From NCBI RefSeq assembly GCF_009696685.2, contig NZ_CP102355.1, positions 2,405,501 through 2,469,500 of the forward strand: a DNA stretch of 64,000 nucleotides. The letters are read 5' to 3'. Each line of letters starts with the position of its first letter. Position 1 is the first letter of the stretch. The notes under the pieces were generated by a model. It had not been told where the DNA came from. It saw only the letters and a list, made by a program, of their open reading frames with translations, and made no database searches. Origin of the DNA: Paracoccus sp. SMMA_5_TC (GTDB lineage Bacteria > Pseudomonadota > Alphaproteobacteria > Rhodobacterales > Rhodobacteraceae). Below are positions 40,146 to 50,124 of the stretch, piece by piece. The position numbers were made by a program, and so were the translations under genes.

Positions 40146-40177
40146 AGTTGGGAAATGCCGTCCAGGTTTTCAAGGGG
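40146..40177 (-). promoter_or_regulatory. Sigma-32 (RpoH) type promoter of hsp20
   Basis: On the minus strand CCCCTTGAA (40177-40169), 15 bases, then TCCCAACT (40153-40146) matches the heat-shock sigma factor pattern CTTGAA...CCCCATNT. The -35 element overlaps the stop codon of glcF. Confidence 0.65.
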
Positions 40178-41489
40178 TCAGCGCCGCCGGTCTTGGCCCG
40201 CCGCTGGCCCAGTCCAGCAGTTCGACCGTATGCACGACCGGCAGGTCGGTTCCTGCGCCTATCTGGACCATGCAACCGATGTTTCCCGTAGCAACGACCT
40301 GCGGGCTGGTCGCCTGGATGGTGGCGACCTTGCGCCTGCGCAGTTCGTTTGCAAGCTCGGGTTGCAAGAGGTTGTAGGTTCCAGCCGATCCGCAGCAAAG
40401 ATGCGCATTCTCTGGCTCGACCACCTCATAACCCGCCCGCGCCAGAAGGGACTTCGGCGCCGATCGGATCTGCTGGCCATGCTGCAATGAACATGCCGCA
40501 TGGTATGCGACCCGCAGCCCCTTTCCGGCGGCAGATGTCTCGAAAAACCCCGCGGATAGGTGCCCGCCATCAGGCCAGCTTCCATCGAGAAATTCGGTGA
40601 TGTCGCGGGCAAGGCTGGCGACACGTTGCGCCTGCGGCAATATCGGGTCGCCGGTGAAGAGGCTGGGATAATCCTTGATCGTGGTGCCGCAGCCCGAAGC
40701 GTTGATGATGATGGCGTCCAGCGGCGCCCGGGCATCGGCGGCCAGCAGGCTTGCGATGCTGGCGCGGGCAGCATGCAGCGCATCATGTTCCCGCCCCATG
40801 TGATGGGTCAGCGCGCCGCAGCAGCCGAAGCCATCGGGGATGACGACCTCGCAACCAGCACGGCGGAGCAGACGGATGGTGGCATCATTGATATCGGTGT
40901 TGAGCGCGCGCTGGGCGCAGCCCGGCATCAGCGCCACGCGCGCACGCCTCGGGCCATGGGGGGCAAGAACCTGGCCATCATCATTGCGGCTGACCGGCGG
41001 CAGGCTGCGCGGCGCCATGGCCAGCATCGCGCGCAGACGCGCATCGGGGAGTACGCGGGCAAACGGCCGCGCCAGTCGCGCGCCCAGAAGGGCCAACCGG
41101 AACCGGGTCGGATAGGGCAGAACCCGGGCCAGAAGCCAGCGCAGCGCCCGGTCGCGCCAGGGCCGCCGATAGGTCCGTTCGACATGCAGCCGCGCGTGAT
41201 CGAGCAGATGCATGTAATCGACCCCCGACGGGCAGGTCGTCATGCACGACAGGCAGCCAAGGCAACGATCCAGATGGGTGACGGTGCGGGCATCGGCGTC
41301 ACGACCGCTCTCGAGCATTTCCTTTATCAGGTAGATGCGGCCGCGCGGGCTGTCCAGTTCGTCACCAAGAATCTGATAGGTCGGACAGGTGGCGGTGCAG
41401 AAACCGCAATGCACACAAGCCCGCAGGATGCGGTTCGATCGCGCGGTCAGAGGATCCTTGAGCTGATCTTCGGTGAAACGCGTCTGCAT
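40170..41489 (-). CDS. glcF: Glycolate oxidase iron-sulfur subunit
   Basis: GlcF passes electrons from glycolate oxidation in the GlcDEF complex. The 439-residue protein has two 4Fe-4S motifs (CVHCGFCTATCP near 25-36; CLGCLSCMTTCPSG near 75-88) and two CCG domains (GFGCCGAL; LCCGSAGTY). The start shares a base with the glcE stop (TGATG). Confidence 0.94.
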   Translation of the reverse strand: MQTRFTEDQLKDPLTARSNRILRACVHCGFCTATCPTYQILGDELDSPRGRIYLIKEMLESGRDADARTVTHLDRCLGCLSCMTTCPSGVDYMHLLDHARLHVERTYRRPWRDRALRWLLARVLPYPTRFRLALLGARLARPFARVLPDARLRAMLAMAPRSLPPVSRNDDGQVLAPHGPRRARVALMPGCAQRALNTDINDATIRLLRRAGCEVVIPDGFGCCGALTHHMGREHDALHAARASIASLLAADARAPLDAIIINASGCGTTIKDYPSLFTGDPILPQAQRVASLARDITEFLDGSWPDGGHLSAGFFETSAAGKGLRVAYHAACSLQHGQQIRSAPKSLLARAGYEVVEPENAHLCCGSAGTYNLLQPELANELRRRKVATIQATSPQVVATGNIGCMVQIGAGTDLPVVHTVELLDWASGGPRPAALTP

Positions 41490-42523
41490 CACGCCCCCCC
41501 CTGGAACAGCGCGCGCGGATCGAAGCGCCGGCGCAGGCTGTCGTTCAGCCGCGCCACCAGCGGCGCCGTGGCCGGCAATGTCATCGCATGATCCCCGGTC
41601 ACACGGGTGGCATGCCCGGACCAGGGCGGCAGATCCGGCGCCTGCCCCGCAGGCAGGTCCGCCCAGATCAGCGCCCCGCCCCAATCCATGGCCAGAACCT
41701 GCGGCAGATGCGCCAGCAGCGCCGGCGCCTCGGACGGGCGGCAGATCACCCGCCACAGATCGCCTTGCGCCATGCGCGGCACCAGGCGCGGCCACAGCGC
41801 AGCATCGGATTCGATCAGGGAACCAAAGGGTGCAAGTCGGTCGGTCAGCGCCCGGCGCCGTTCCCGGACCGAAACCGGCAGCCCCTCGAGCCGCAGCAGA
41901 ACCCCGGCATCCGGAAGCCACCCCGCCCCGGAGACATCGAAAGGCCCGCTCAACGCCGCCGTCAGCGCAGGCAATGCCGCGGCGGCATCCAGCCCGGGTA
42001 AGGCCAACGTGACGGCACAAGGCGGCAGCGGCGCCGTGCGCAGGGCGATTTCGCTCAGCACCCCCAGCGTGCCCCGGGAACCCGCCATCAGCTTGACCAG
42101 ATCATAGCCGGTCACGTTCTTCATCACCCGTCCGCCATTGCTGATGACCTGACCCCGACCGTCGACAAATCGCACGCCCAGCATGGCATCGCGGCAGGCC
42201 CCAACCAGGACCCGGCGCGGCCCGGAACTGTTGCTGGCCGCCACCCCGCCGATGGTCGATCCCGGCCGAAGGTCCGGCTCAAAGGCCAGCATCTGCCCTT
42301 CGGACGCCAGGATCTGTTGCAGATCCTGAAGCAAGGTGCCGGCGCGAACCACGACGGTCAGCGCGGCGGGTTCATACAGCACCACACCCGACAACCCGGT
42401 CGTCTCCAGCCGCTGCCCCTGCCCCTCGTCCGGGCGCAGGCGGCTGCCGCCCCCGGTCACCGACAGAGGCACGCGCGTCTCGCGGATGATCTGGGCCAGT
42501 TCGGCTTCGGTTTCAGGACGCAT
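41489..42523 (-). CDS. glcE: Glycolate oxidase FAD-binding subunit
   Basis: GlcE is the smaller FAD-binding subunit of glycolate oxidase. The 344 residues include the FAD_binding_4 blocks LSVTGGGSRLRPD and PGSTIGGVAASNSSGPRRV, and NVTGYDLVKLMAGSRGTLGVLSE. The start at 42523 is 2 bases after the glcD stop; longer frames upstream lie inside glcD. Confidence 0.92.
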   Translation of the reverse strand: MRPETEAELAQIIRETRVPLSVTGGGSRLRPDEGQGQRLETTGLSGVVLYEPAALTVVVRAGTLLQDLQQILASEGQMLAFEPDLRPGSTIGGVAASNSSGPRRVLVGACRDAMLGVRFVDGRGQVISNGGRVMKNVTGYDLVKLMAGSRGTLGVLSEIALRTAPLPPCAVTLALPGLDAAAALPALTAALSGPFDVSGAGWLPDAGVLLRLEGLPVSVRERRRALTDRLAPFGSLIESDAALWPRLVPRMAQGDLWRVICRPSEAPALLAHLPQVLAMDWGGALIWADLPAGQAPDLPPWSGHATRVTGDHAMTLPATAPLVARLNDSLRRRFDPRALFQGGA

Positions 42524-42525
42524 GG

Positions 42526-43971
42526 TCAGGCCGCATCGGCTGTCCCCTGACGGCGCGGGGCAGAAATGGCCAAGGGAAACACCTTGGCGGGGTTCAGCAG
42601 CCATGCATGATCGAACACGTCCTTGACGCGCATCTGCGCCTCGAGATCGATGTCGGAAAACTGTTCTGTCATCAACTCGCGCTTTTCGACGCCGACACCG
42701 TGCTCGCCGGTCAGGCAGCCGCCCACGCGCACGCACAGCTTGAGGATTTCGGCCCCCATGTCCTCGCATCGTTGCAATTCGCCCGGAGCATTGGCGTCAT
42801 ACAGGATCAAGGGATGCATGTTCCCGTCACCGGCATGAAAGACATTGGCAACATCCAGCCCGAAGCGGCGCGACAATTCGGCGATGCCCCCCAGAACCTG
42901 CGGCAAGGCGCTGACCGGAATGGTGCCATCCAGGCACATGTAGTCGTTGATCTGGCCCATGGCGCCAAATGCAGACTTCCGGCCCAGCCAGATGCGACGG
43001 GATTCATCCTCGGACCGGCTTTCCCGGAACTCCAGCGGCGCAAAGCCTTGGGCGATCTGGCGGATCAGCGCCATCTGTTCGTCGATTTCCGGGGCTGTTC
43101 CCTCGACCTCGACGATCAGCAGCGCCTCGCAATCGGGATAGCCGGCATTGGCAAAGGCTTCCGTCGCCCGAATGCAGGGGCGATCCATGAATTCGATGGC
43201 CACCGGCAGGATGCCGGCGCGAATGATGGCGGCCACGCAGGCGCCGGCGGTTTCGGAACTGTCAAAGGCGATCAGGGCCGGCCGGGCGCCGGCCGGGCGG
43301 GGAAGGATGCGCAATGTCGCCTCGGTCACGATGCCAAGCTGACCTTCGGAACCGCAGACCACGCCCAGCAGATCAAGCCCCGGCGCCTCGCCCATCGGTC
43401 CGCCCAGTTCGACGACCGAACCATCCATCAACACCAGCGTCACCCCCAGCAGGTTGTTGGTGGTGACGCCGTATTTGAGGCAATGCGCCCCGCCCGAGTT
43501 CATGGCGATATTGCCGCCGATCGCGCAGGCCAGCTGGCTGGAGGGATCGGGCGCGTAAAAGAACCCCTGCCCCTCGACCGCCTGGGTGACCGACAGGTTG
43601 GTGCGTCCGGCCTGCACCCGGATCAGCCGGTCGGTCAAGTCGACCTGCAGCAGCGCAGTCATCCGCGACAGACCGATCACCACCGCATCCGCTGTTGGCA
43701 TGGCGCCGCCAGCCAGGCTGGTGCCGGCACCGCGAGGCACCACCGGCACGCCTTCTTCATGGCAGATGCGCAACACCGTTGCCACCTGTGCCGTATCGGC
43801 TGGCAGCACCACTGCCAGCGGCGGGCAGCGATAGGCCGACAGCGCATCGCATTCATAGGCGCGGGTTTCCGCCGGATCATCGATCACGGCATCGGGGACC
43901 GCTTGTCGCAAACGGGCGACGATGGCCGCCCGACGGGCCACGATGGCCGCATTGGCAACAGGCATCTGCAT
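42526..43971 (-). CDS. glcD: Glycolate oxidase catalytic subunit
   Basis: GlcD is the FAD subunit that oxidises glycolate to glyoxylate at the inner membrane. The 481-residue protein has an FAD_binding_4 domain with VVPRGAGTSLAGGA and GGNIAMNSGGAHCLKYG, and a C-terminal FAD-oxidase domain with NVFHAGDGNMHPL and GGCLTGEHGVG. The ATG at 43971 is favoured by AGGGGG five bases before it; a GTG at 43977 and an ATG at 43965 are alternatives. It heads the glcDEF operon. Confidence 0.94.
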   Translation of the reverse strand: MQMPVANAAIVARRAAIVARLRQAVPDAVIDDPAETRAYECDALSAYRCPPLAVVLPADTAQVATVLRICHEEGVPVVPRGAGTSLAGGAMPTADAVVIGLSRMTALLQVDLTDRLIRVQAGRTNLSVTQAVEGQGFFYAPDPSSQLACAIGGNIAMNSGGAHCLKYGVTTNNLLGVTLVLMDGSVVELGGPMGEAPGLDLLGVVCGSEGQLGIVTEATLRILPRPAGARPALIAFDSSETAGACVAAIIRAGILPVAIEFMDRPCIRATEAFANAGYPDCEALLIVEVEGTAPEIDEQMALIRQIAQGFAPLEFRESRSEDESRRIWLGRKSAFGAMGQINDYMCLDGTIPVSALPQVLGGIAELSRRFGLDVANVFHAGDGNMHPLILYDANAPGELQRCEDMGAEILKLCVRVGGCLTGEHGVGVEKRELMTEQFSDIDLEAQMRVKDVFDHAWLLNPAKVFPLAISAPRRQGTADAA

Positions 43972-44096
43972 CAGCACCCCCTATGGACCACCAGGGAAAA
44001 CGATGAAGCCATGCGCCCTGCGATCATGGCCATCCGGACACGGATGCCTGCAATGATTATGCCCGCATGGCATCGCAGGCAATAGCCTGGCAATGG

Positions 44097-44885
44097 CTAG
44101 CCCTGCGCCACCGCCCAGGCAGGCTTGCGCTTGTCGAAAAAGGCGGAAATGCCTTCGGCCGCCTCGCCGCCTTCCCAGGCATCGACCAGCGCCTGGATGC
44201 TCATGTCGATCTGGGTGGCGGTTATGGGGGGACCAAGGCGTCGGGCAAGCCGTTTTGCCGCGGCGACGGCTCCGGGCGCGCAGGATAGATAGGGCAGAAC
44301 CTCGGCCTCGACAGCGGCGTCCAGTGCGTCCGGGGCGGCGGTGGCGGCCAGCAGGTTCAGCCGCATCGCCTCTTCGGCACCGAAAAGCCGCGCCGACATG
44401 AAGACGCGCCGGGCCTTGTCCTCGCCCATGCGGGCCAGGACATAGGGGCCGATGGTGGCGGGGATCAGCCCCAGCCGGGTTTCCGTCAGGCCAAAGCGCG
44501 CCTCGGGCACGCCGATCGCCACGTCGCAGACCGAAATCATCCCCACGCCGCCGCCAAAGGCATTGCCCTGCACGCGACCGATCAGCGGCTTGGGCAATTC
44601 GTTCAGCGCATTCAGCATCATCGCCAGCTCGCGGGCGCCCGCACGGCGGGTTTCGGCATCGGCCCGCATCTGGTCCTGCATCCAGCCCAGATCCCCGCCG
44701 GCGCAAAAGCTGGCGCCTTCGGCAGCCAGCACAACCGCGCGCACCTGGGGATCCTGGCCCAGGGTCTGCGCGGCAGCGGTCAGTTCACGGATCATCTGCG
44801 CGGACAGGGCATTGTGTTTTTCCGGGCGCGCCAGCCACAGATGCGCAATGCCGCGCGCGTCGGTCTCTATCCGGATCGTGGACAT
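44097..44885 (-). CDS. liuC: Methylglutaconyl-CoA hydratase (enoyl-CoA hydratase family)
   Basis: This crotonase-fold enzyme (262 residues) likely hydrates 3-methylglutaconyl-CoA to HMG-CoA in leucine breakdown. Visible blocks: RPEKHNALSAQMI, the oxyanion region AAEGASFCAGGDLGWM, and GNAFGGGVGMISVCDVAIG with FGLTETRLGLIPATI. The specific substrate is inferred from neighbours. The ATG at 44885 shares a base with the stop of the HMG-CoA lyase gene (TGATG). Confidence 0.87.
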   Translation of the reverse strand: MSTIRIETDARGIAHLWLARPEKHNALSAQMIRELTAAAQTLGQDPQVRAVVLAAEGASFCAGGDLGWMQDQMRADAETRRAGARELAMMLNALNELPKPLIGRVQGNAFGGGVGMISVCDVAIGVPEARFGLTETRLGLIPATIGPYVLARMGEDKARRVFMSARLFGAEEAMRLNLLAATAAPDALDAAVEAEVLPYLSCAPGAVAAAKRLARRLGPPITATQIDMSIQALVDAWEGGEAAEGISAFFDKRKPAWAVAQG

Positions 44886-45742
44886 CACAGATCTCCTCGC
44901 ATCTTGCGGGCCATCTCGGCCGCCTGTTCGATCACCGCCATGTCAAGCCCGGTGTCATAGCCATGCGCCGCCAGATGCCGCGCCACCTTTTCCGTTGCCA
45001 CATTGCCGGCCGCGCCGGGGGCGTAGGGACAGCCCCCCAATCCGCCCACAGCGGCGTCGAATACCCGCAGCCCGCGCGCCAGGCTGGCATCGATGTTCTG
45101 CAGCGCGCGCCCGGCGGTGTCGTGATAATGCCCGGCCAACCGGTCGGCAGGCAGTTCGTCCAGCACCGCCGACAGCATGGCATCAATGCTTTCCGGGCGG
45201 CCCTGACCGATGGTATCGCCCAGGCTGACTTCATAGCAGCCCATGTCGCGCAGCGCCGCGGCCACGCGGGCGACCTGCTCCGGCGGGGTCGGCCCGTCAA
45301 ACGGGCAATCCGTCACCACGCTGACATAGCCGCGCACGGGAATACCGTCGGCGCGCGCGGCGGCCGCGACCGGTGCCAGCCGCTCTAGGCTTTCGGCAAT
45401 GGTCGCGTTCAGGTTGGCGCGCGAGAAGCCTTCGGAGGCCGAGGCAAAGATCGCCACCTCGGATGCCTGCGCGGCGCGCGCGCCCTCATAGCCTTTCATG
45501 TTGGGGGTCAGGACGGCATAGCTGACGCCCGGCGCGCGGGTGATGCCGGCCATCACCTCGGCGGCGTCGCCCATCTGCGGCACCCATTTCGGGCTGACGA
45601 AACTGGTCACCTCGATGCGCCGATAGCCGCCGCGCGACAGCAGATCGACCAGCGCGATCTTGTCGGCGGTGGGGATCAGGCGCTTTTCGTTCTGCAACCC
45701 GTCGCGCGGGCCCATCTCGAATATCTCAACCTGCCGGGACAT
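44885..45742 (-). CDS. liuE: Hydroxymethylglutaryl-CoA lyase
   Basis: This enzyme splits HMG-CoA to acetyl-CoA and acetoacetate, the last step of leucine catabolism. The 285-residue TIM-barrel protein has EMGPRDGLQNEK, the metal-binding AGHYHDTAG and the active-site loop GGLGGCPYAPGAAGN. The ATG at 45742 follows GAGGTG; a longer frame start at 45769 lies deep in the preceding GST gene. Confidence 0.92.
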   Translation of the reverse strand: MSRQVEIFEMGPRDGLQNEKRLIPTADKIALVDLLSRGGYRRIEVTSFVSPKWVPQMGDAAEVMAGITRAPGVSYAVLTPNMKGYEGARAAQASEVAIFASASEGFSRANLNATIAESLERLAPVAAAARADGIPVRGYVSVVTDCPFDGPTPPEQVARVAAALRDMGCYEVSLGDTIGQGRPESIDAMLSAVLDELPADRLAGHYHDTAGRALQNIDASLARGLRVFDAAVGGLGGCPYAPGAAGNVATEKVARHLAAHGYDTGLDMAVIEQAAEMARKMRGDL

Positions 45743-46394
45743 CGGGCACCTCATAGAAATCGCGTTCATAGATCACGGGCGTGCCGGGCGGGGGCAGCGC
45801 GCGCTGAAAGGCCGGGCGCGCCGCGCAGCGGTCGCGATAGGCGGCCAGCAACGGGCGGTCGCGCAGATCGACGAAGCGCGCCGCCACCCAGACCGAATAG
45901 CCCAGCTGGCAATCGACGCCCGAAAACATCCCCATCAGCCAGTCGTGACGCTCCAGCGCCTGTTCGACAAGACCGAGCGCACGCGACAGCCGTGCGGTTT
46001 CAAGCCGCATGACCGTGGGCGAACGCTGCCAGTCGTGGCGCAGCACGATATGGTGCTGCGTCAGATTGGCGATGTGCTGGCCCAGGGTTTCGCCGAAATG
46101 CATCCAGTCCAGCCATGCAGCGCGGCCCGGTGCGCCGGGCGGGCAGCCCAGATGCGGCGCACGGGTCTCGCACAGCCATTCGACGATGGCGCCGGATTCG
46201 TGCAGGACGTGGGTGCCGTCGCGCAGCGCCGGCACCCGTCCGACGGGGTGAATGGCGTCATAGGGCGGGCGCCGCAGCGATCCGTCGAAGAAGTCCATCG
46301 TCTCGACCCGAAAGGGACAGCCGATTTCCTCGAGCAACCACAGCGCCCGCATCGAGCGTGACTGCGGCACATGCCACAGCGTCAGCTCATCCAT
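45726..46394 (-). CDS. Glutathione S-transferase family protein
   Basis: This 222-residue protein has an N-terminal thioredoxin-like GST domain (LTLWHVPQSRSMRALWLLEEIG, with GRVPALRDG and HESGAIVEWL) and a helical C-terminal domain. It sits inside the leucine operon between methylcrotonyl-CoA carboxylase alpha and HMG-CoA lyase and overlaps both, so it is co-transcribed. A catabolic role, such as handling a reactive acyl-CoA or isomerisation, is only an inference. Confidence 0.88.
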   Translation of the reverse strand: MDELTLWHVPQSRSMRALWLLEEIGCPFRVETMDFFDGSLRRPPYDAIHPVGRVPALRDGTHVLHESGAIVEWLCETRAPHLGCPPGAPGRAAWLDWMHFGETLGQHIANLTQHHIVLRHDWQRSPTVMRLETARLSRALGLVEQALERHDWLMGMFSGVDCQLGYSVWVAARFVDLRDRPLLAAYRDRCAARPAFQRALPPPGTPVIYERDFYEVPDVPAG

Positions 46395-48312
46395 CCTCGT
46401 CCTCCAGCCGGATCAGCGGCGCGCCGGCCTCGACCTGATCGCCGGCCTGGGCCAGAACCTCGGCCACGCGGCCGTCGCGGGCGGCGGTGAGGGTGTGTTC
46501 CATCTTCATCGCTTCCAGCACTGCCAGCCGGTCACCGGCCGCGACCTCTTGCCCGGCGCTGACGAATACCGCCTTCACCAGGCCGGGCATGGGCGAAAGG
46601 GTCAGCCCGCCGCCGGTCTCGGCGCCACCCCGCGCCAGCGGGTCCAGCGGCACCAGCGTCAGCGAGCGGCCGCCAAAGACGCTGCTGCCGGCGGCATGGT
46701 TGACGATGCGCCAGCGCCGGGGCCGACCATCGACCCACCAGCGGCCACCTTCGTAGCCGATCTGATGGGTGCGCTCGTCAAGGGTCACGCGCGCAGCGCC
46801 GGGGCCCAGAACCTCCAGCACCGCCTCGCCGCCGTCCCAGGCAATGGTGCGACGCAGGGGTTGCCACAAGGTGACACCGCCGCGCTTGGCCGGGTCGTCC
46901 AGACCGGCAAGCCCCAGCACCCCCAGCGCGCGGCTGCCCGGATCGGGGGCTGCGGCCTCGACCAGACTGTCCAGATCGCGGCCGATCAGGCCGGTATCGA
47001 CCTCGCCACGGACAAAGCCGGGATGGCGGGTCAATGCAATCAGGAAATCGACATTGGTGACCGAACCGGCCACCTCGGTATCCTCGAGCGCAGCCTCAAG
47101 CTCGCGCAGCGCGATGGCGCGGGTAGCGCCATGGGTCACGATCTTGGCGATCATCGGGTCATACCAGGGCGAGATGACATCGCCCTTGCGCACGCCGGTT
47201 TCGATGCGGGCGTGTTCGGGAAAGGCCAGATGCGCCAGCGTGCCGGTGGCAGGCAGAAAGCCCGCCGGAACATCCTCGGCATACAGCCGGGCCTCGAAGG
47301 CATGGCCGGTGATGGTCAGCTGGTCCTGGCTTGCGGGCAACGGCTCGCCACTGGCGACGCGCAGCTGCCATTCGACCAGATCGACGCCGGTGATCAGTTC
47401 GGTGACCGGATGTTCGACCTGCAGGCGGGTGTTCATTTCCATGAACCAGAAACCATCGGGCCGCAGGCCCTGGCTGCCATCGACGATGAATTCGATGGTC
47501 CCGGCCCCGGCATAGCCGATAGCCTCGGCCGCGCGCACCGCCGCCGCGCCCATGGCGTCGCGCATCTGGGGCGTCATGCCGGGGGCGGGTGCTTCCTCGA
47601 TCACCTTCTGATGGCGGCGCTGCAGCGAACAGTCACGCTCGAACAGATGCACGGCGCGCGTGCCGTCGCCGAACACCTGCACTTCGATGTGGCGCGGCTG
47701 CTGGATGTATTTCTCGATCAGGACGGCGGGGTTGCCGAAGGCTGTTGCCGCCTCGCCCCGGGCCGATTCCAGCGCGGCGGGGAAATCGCCCGCGCGTTCG
47801 ACCAGGCGCATTCCCTTGCCGCCGCCGCCTGCGACAGCCTTGATCAGCACCGGATAGCCGATGGCGTCGGCCTGCGCCTGCAGATGCGCCGGATCCTGGT
47901 TTTCGCCGTGATAGCCCGGAACCACCGGCACCCCGGCTTCGGCCATCAGCGCCTTGGCGGCATCCTTCAGCCCCATCTTGCGAATGGCGCTGGCCGAAGG
48001 TCCGATGAACACCAGACCCGCCGCAGTGACCGCATCGACGAAATCGGGGTTTTCGCTGAGGAACCCGTAACCCGGGTGGATCGCCTCGGCCCCGGTATCA
48101 AGCGCGGCCTGGATGATGACATCGCCGCGCAGGTAGCTGTCGCGTGGCGCCGGCCCGCCGATATGGACGGCCTCGTCCGCCAGCGAGACGTGGCGCGCAC
48201 CGCGGTCGGCATCCGAATAGACGGCGACGGTGCGCACGCCCAGCTTGCGGGCGGTGTCGATGACCCGGCAGGCGATTTCGCCGCGGTTGGCGATCAGGAT
48301 TTTCTGGAACAT
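46387..48312 (-). CDS. liuD: Methylcrotonyl-CoA carboxylase biotin-carrying alpha subunit
   Basis: The alpha subunit carboxylates its own biotin for transfer to 3-methylcrotonyl-CoA. The 641-residue protein has a biotin carboxylase part ([35 protein letters not shown]), a linking domain and a C-terminal biotinyl domain with K603 in EAMKMEHT. The substrate is inferred from the cluster; propionyl- or acetyl-CoA carboxylase is less likely. CAGGAG precedes the ATG. Confidence 0.93.
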   Translation of the reverse strand: MFQKILIANRGEIACRVIDTARKLGVRTVAVYSDADRGARHVSLADEAVHIGGPAPRDSYLRGDVIIQAALDTGAEAIHPGYGFLSENPDFVDAVTAAGLVFIGPSASAIRKMGLKDAAKALMAEAGVPVVPGYHGENQDPAHLQAQADAIGYPVLIKAVAGGGGKGMRLVERAGDFPAALESARGEAATAFGNPAVLIEKYIQQPRHIEVQVFGDGTRAVHLFERDCSLQRRHQKVIEEAPAPGMTPQMRDAMGAAAVRAAEAIGYAGAGTIEFIVDGSQGLRPDGFWFMEMNTRLQVEHPVTELITGVDLVEWQLRVASGEPLPASQDQLTITGHAFEARLYAEDVPAGFLPATGTLAHLAFPEHARIETGVRKGDVISPWYDPMIAKIVTHGATRAIALRELEAALEDTEVAGSVTNVDFLIALTRHPGFVRGEVDTGLIGRDLDSLVEAAAPDPGSRALGVLGLAGLDDPAKRGGVTLWQPLRRTIAWDGGEAVLEVLGPGAARVTLDERTHQIGYEGGRWWVDGRPRRWRIVNHAAGSSVFGGRSLTLVPLDPLARGGAETGGGLTLSPMPGLVKAVFVSAGQEVAAGDRLAVLEAMKMEHTLTAARDGRVAEVLAQAGDQVEAGAPLIRLEDEDG

Positions 48313-48413
48313 CAGACAGCTCCTGTAGCGCGCGGGAGCGGGGCGGACAGTTCCGCCTGGTCCGGCGCGGGAATGAAGGAAACGGCGATTGTCGCGGCGG
48401 GATGCAAGCCCAT
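48312..48413 (-). CDS. Possible 33-residue ORF between mccB and mccA
   Basis: An ATG at 48413 lies 4 bases after the stop of the beta-subunit gene, with AGGA nine bases upstream. The 33-codon frame (MGLHPAATIAVSFIPAPDQA...) ends in TGA sharing a base with the alpha-subunit ATG. Third-position G/C is 24 of 33 codons, in keeping with the neighbours. The peptide is moderately hydrophobic and matches nothing I know. It could serve only to couple translation of the two subunits. Confidence 0.38.
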   Translation of the reverse strand: MGLHPAATIAVSFIPAPDQAELSAPLPRATGAV

Positions 48414-48417
48414 CGTC

Positions 48418-50022
48418 CTACATCCTGAATATGCCGAAGCGCGGCGCCGGGATCGGAGCATTCAGGCTGGCGCGCAGTGACAGCGACAGCACATCGCGGG
48501 TGCGGCGCGGATCGACCACGCCATCGTCCCACAACCGGGCCGAGGCATAGAGCGGGTGGCTCTGGCGCTCGAACATCTCGATGGTGGGGCGCTTGAACTC
48601 GGCCTCTTCCTCGGCCGACCAGGTGCCGCCGGCGCGTTCGATGCCGTCGCGGCGCACGGTTGCCAGAACGCCCGCCGCCTGTTCGCCGCCCATGACGCTG
48701 ATGCGGCTGTTGGGCCAGGTCCACAGGAAACGCGGCGAATAGGCCCGGCCGGCCATGCCGTAGTTCCCCGCCCCGAAGCTGCCGCCGACCAGCATGGTGA
48801 TCTTCGGCACATTGGTCGTCGCGACGGCCGTCACCATCTTGGCGCCATGCCGGGCGATGCCTTCGTTTTCGTATTTGCGGCCAACCATGAAGCCGGTGAC
48901 GTTCTGCAGGAACACCAGCGGGATGCCCCGCATCGAGCAAAGTTCGATGAAATGCGCGCCTTTCTGTGCCGCTTCGGAAAAGATCACGCCGTTGTTGGCG
49001 ATGATGCCGATGGGGCAGCCTTCCAGATGTGCGAAGCCGGTGACAAGCGTTTCGCCGAAGCGCGCCTTGAATTCGTCGAAGCGCGAGCCATCGACCACGC
49101 GGGCGATGACCTCGCGGATGTCATAGGGCGTGCGCAGATCGGCCGGAACGACGCCCAGAATCTCCTCGGGGTCGTAGGCGGGGGGCTCGGGCGACTGCCA
49201 TTGCACCGTTGCCGGGGTGGTGCGGTTCAGGTTGGCGATCGCGCGGCGGGCCATGGCCAGGGCATGGGCGTCATCCTCGGCCAGGTAATCGGCCACACCG
49301 GAGAGGCGCGTGTGCACGTCGCCCCCGCCCAGATCCTCGGCGCTGACCACCTCGCCCGTGGCGGCGCGCACCAGCGGCGGTCCGGCCAGGAAAATGGTGC
49401 CCTGGTTGCGCACGATGATGGTGACATCCGACATCGCCGGCACATAGGCGCCCCCGGCCGTGCACGAACCCATCACCACCGCGATCTGGGCGATGCCCTG
49501 CGCCGACATCTGCGCCTGGTTGTAGAAGATGCGGCCGAAATGGTCGCGATCGGGAAACACCTCGTCCTGGTTGGGCAGGTTGGCGCCGCCGCTGTCCACC
49601 AGATAGACGCAAGGCAGATGGCATTGCTGGGCGATTTCCTGGGCGCGCAGGTGCTTTTTCACCGTCATCGGGTAATAGGTGCCGCCCTTGACGGTGGCAT
49701 CGTTGGCCACGACCATCACATCCTGACCGTGGACGCGACCGATCCCGGCGATGACCCCGGCCCCCGGGGCCTCGTTGTCATACATGCCATGCGCCGCGGT
49801 GGCGCCGATTTCGAGGAAAGGGCTGCCCGGGTCAAGCAGATTGGCCACCCGTTCCCGCGGCGGCATCTTGCCGCGCGCGACATGGCGCTGCATCGCCTTT
49901 TCGCCGCCGCCGGCCGCTGCGGCCAGCGCCGCACGGCGCACGGTTTCCAGCATGTCCAGATGCGCGGCGCGGTTGGCGCGGAACGCATCGGACGACGGCA
50001 AGGCTGCGGAAAGCAGTTTCAT
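48418..50022 (-). CDS. liuB: Methylcrotonyl-CoA carboxylase carboxyltransferase beta subunit
   Basis: This 534-residue protein transfers CO2 from biotin to methylcrotonyl-CoA. It has two crotonase-like carboxyltransferase domains with [46 protein letters not shown] and [11 protein letters not shown], typical of MCC beta. The ATG at 50022 follows AAGGG; the frame extends upstream without further family sequence. Confidence 0.94.
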   Translation of the reverse strand: MKLLSAALPSSDAFRANRAAHLDMLETVRRAALAAAAGGGEKAMQRHVARGKMPPRERVANLLDPGSPFLEIGATAAHGMYDNEAPGAGVIAGIGRVHGQDVMVVANDATVKGGTYYPMTVKKHLRAQEIAQQCHLPCVYLVDSGGANLPNQDEVFPDRDHFGRIFYNQAQMSAQGIAQIAVVMGSCTAGGAYVPAMSDVTIIVRNQGTIFLAGPPLVRAATGEVVSAEDLGGGDVHTRLSGVADYLAEDDAHALAMARRAIANLNRTTPATVQWQSPEPPAYDPEEILGVVPADLRTPYDIREVIARVVDGSRFDEFKARFGETLVTGFAHLEGCPIGIIANNGVIFSEAAQKGAHFIELCSMRGIPLVFLQNVTGFMVGRKYENEGIARHGAKMVTAVATTNVPKITMLVGGSFGAGNYGMAGRAYSPRFLWTWPNSRISVMGGEQAAGVLATVRRDGIERAGGTWSAEEEAEFKRPTIEMFERQSHPLYASARLWDDGVVDPRRTRDVLSLSLRASLNAPIPAPRFGIFRM

Positions 50023-50124
50023 GTTGTCATCCCTTGTCGCCCCGGACAGCAGGGGCATGATGAAAGGCGGTCGCTTGCGCCCGACAGGCGCGACCCGGGG
50101 GCCGCAGCATCGGCCCCCCGGCAT

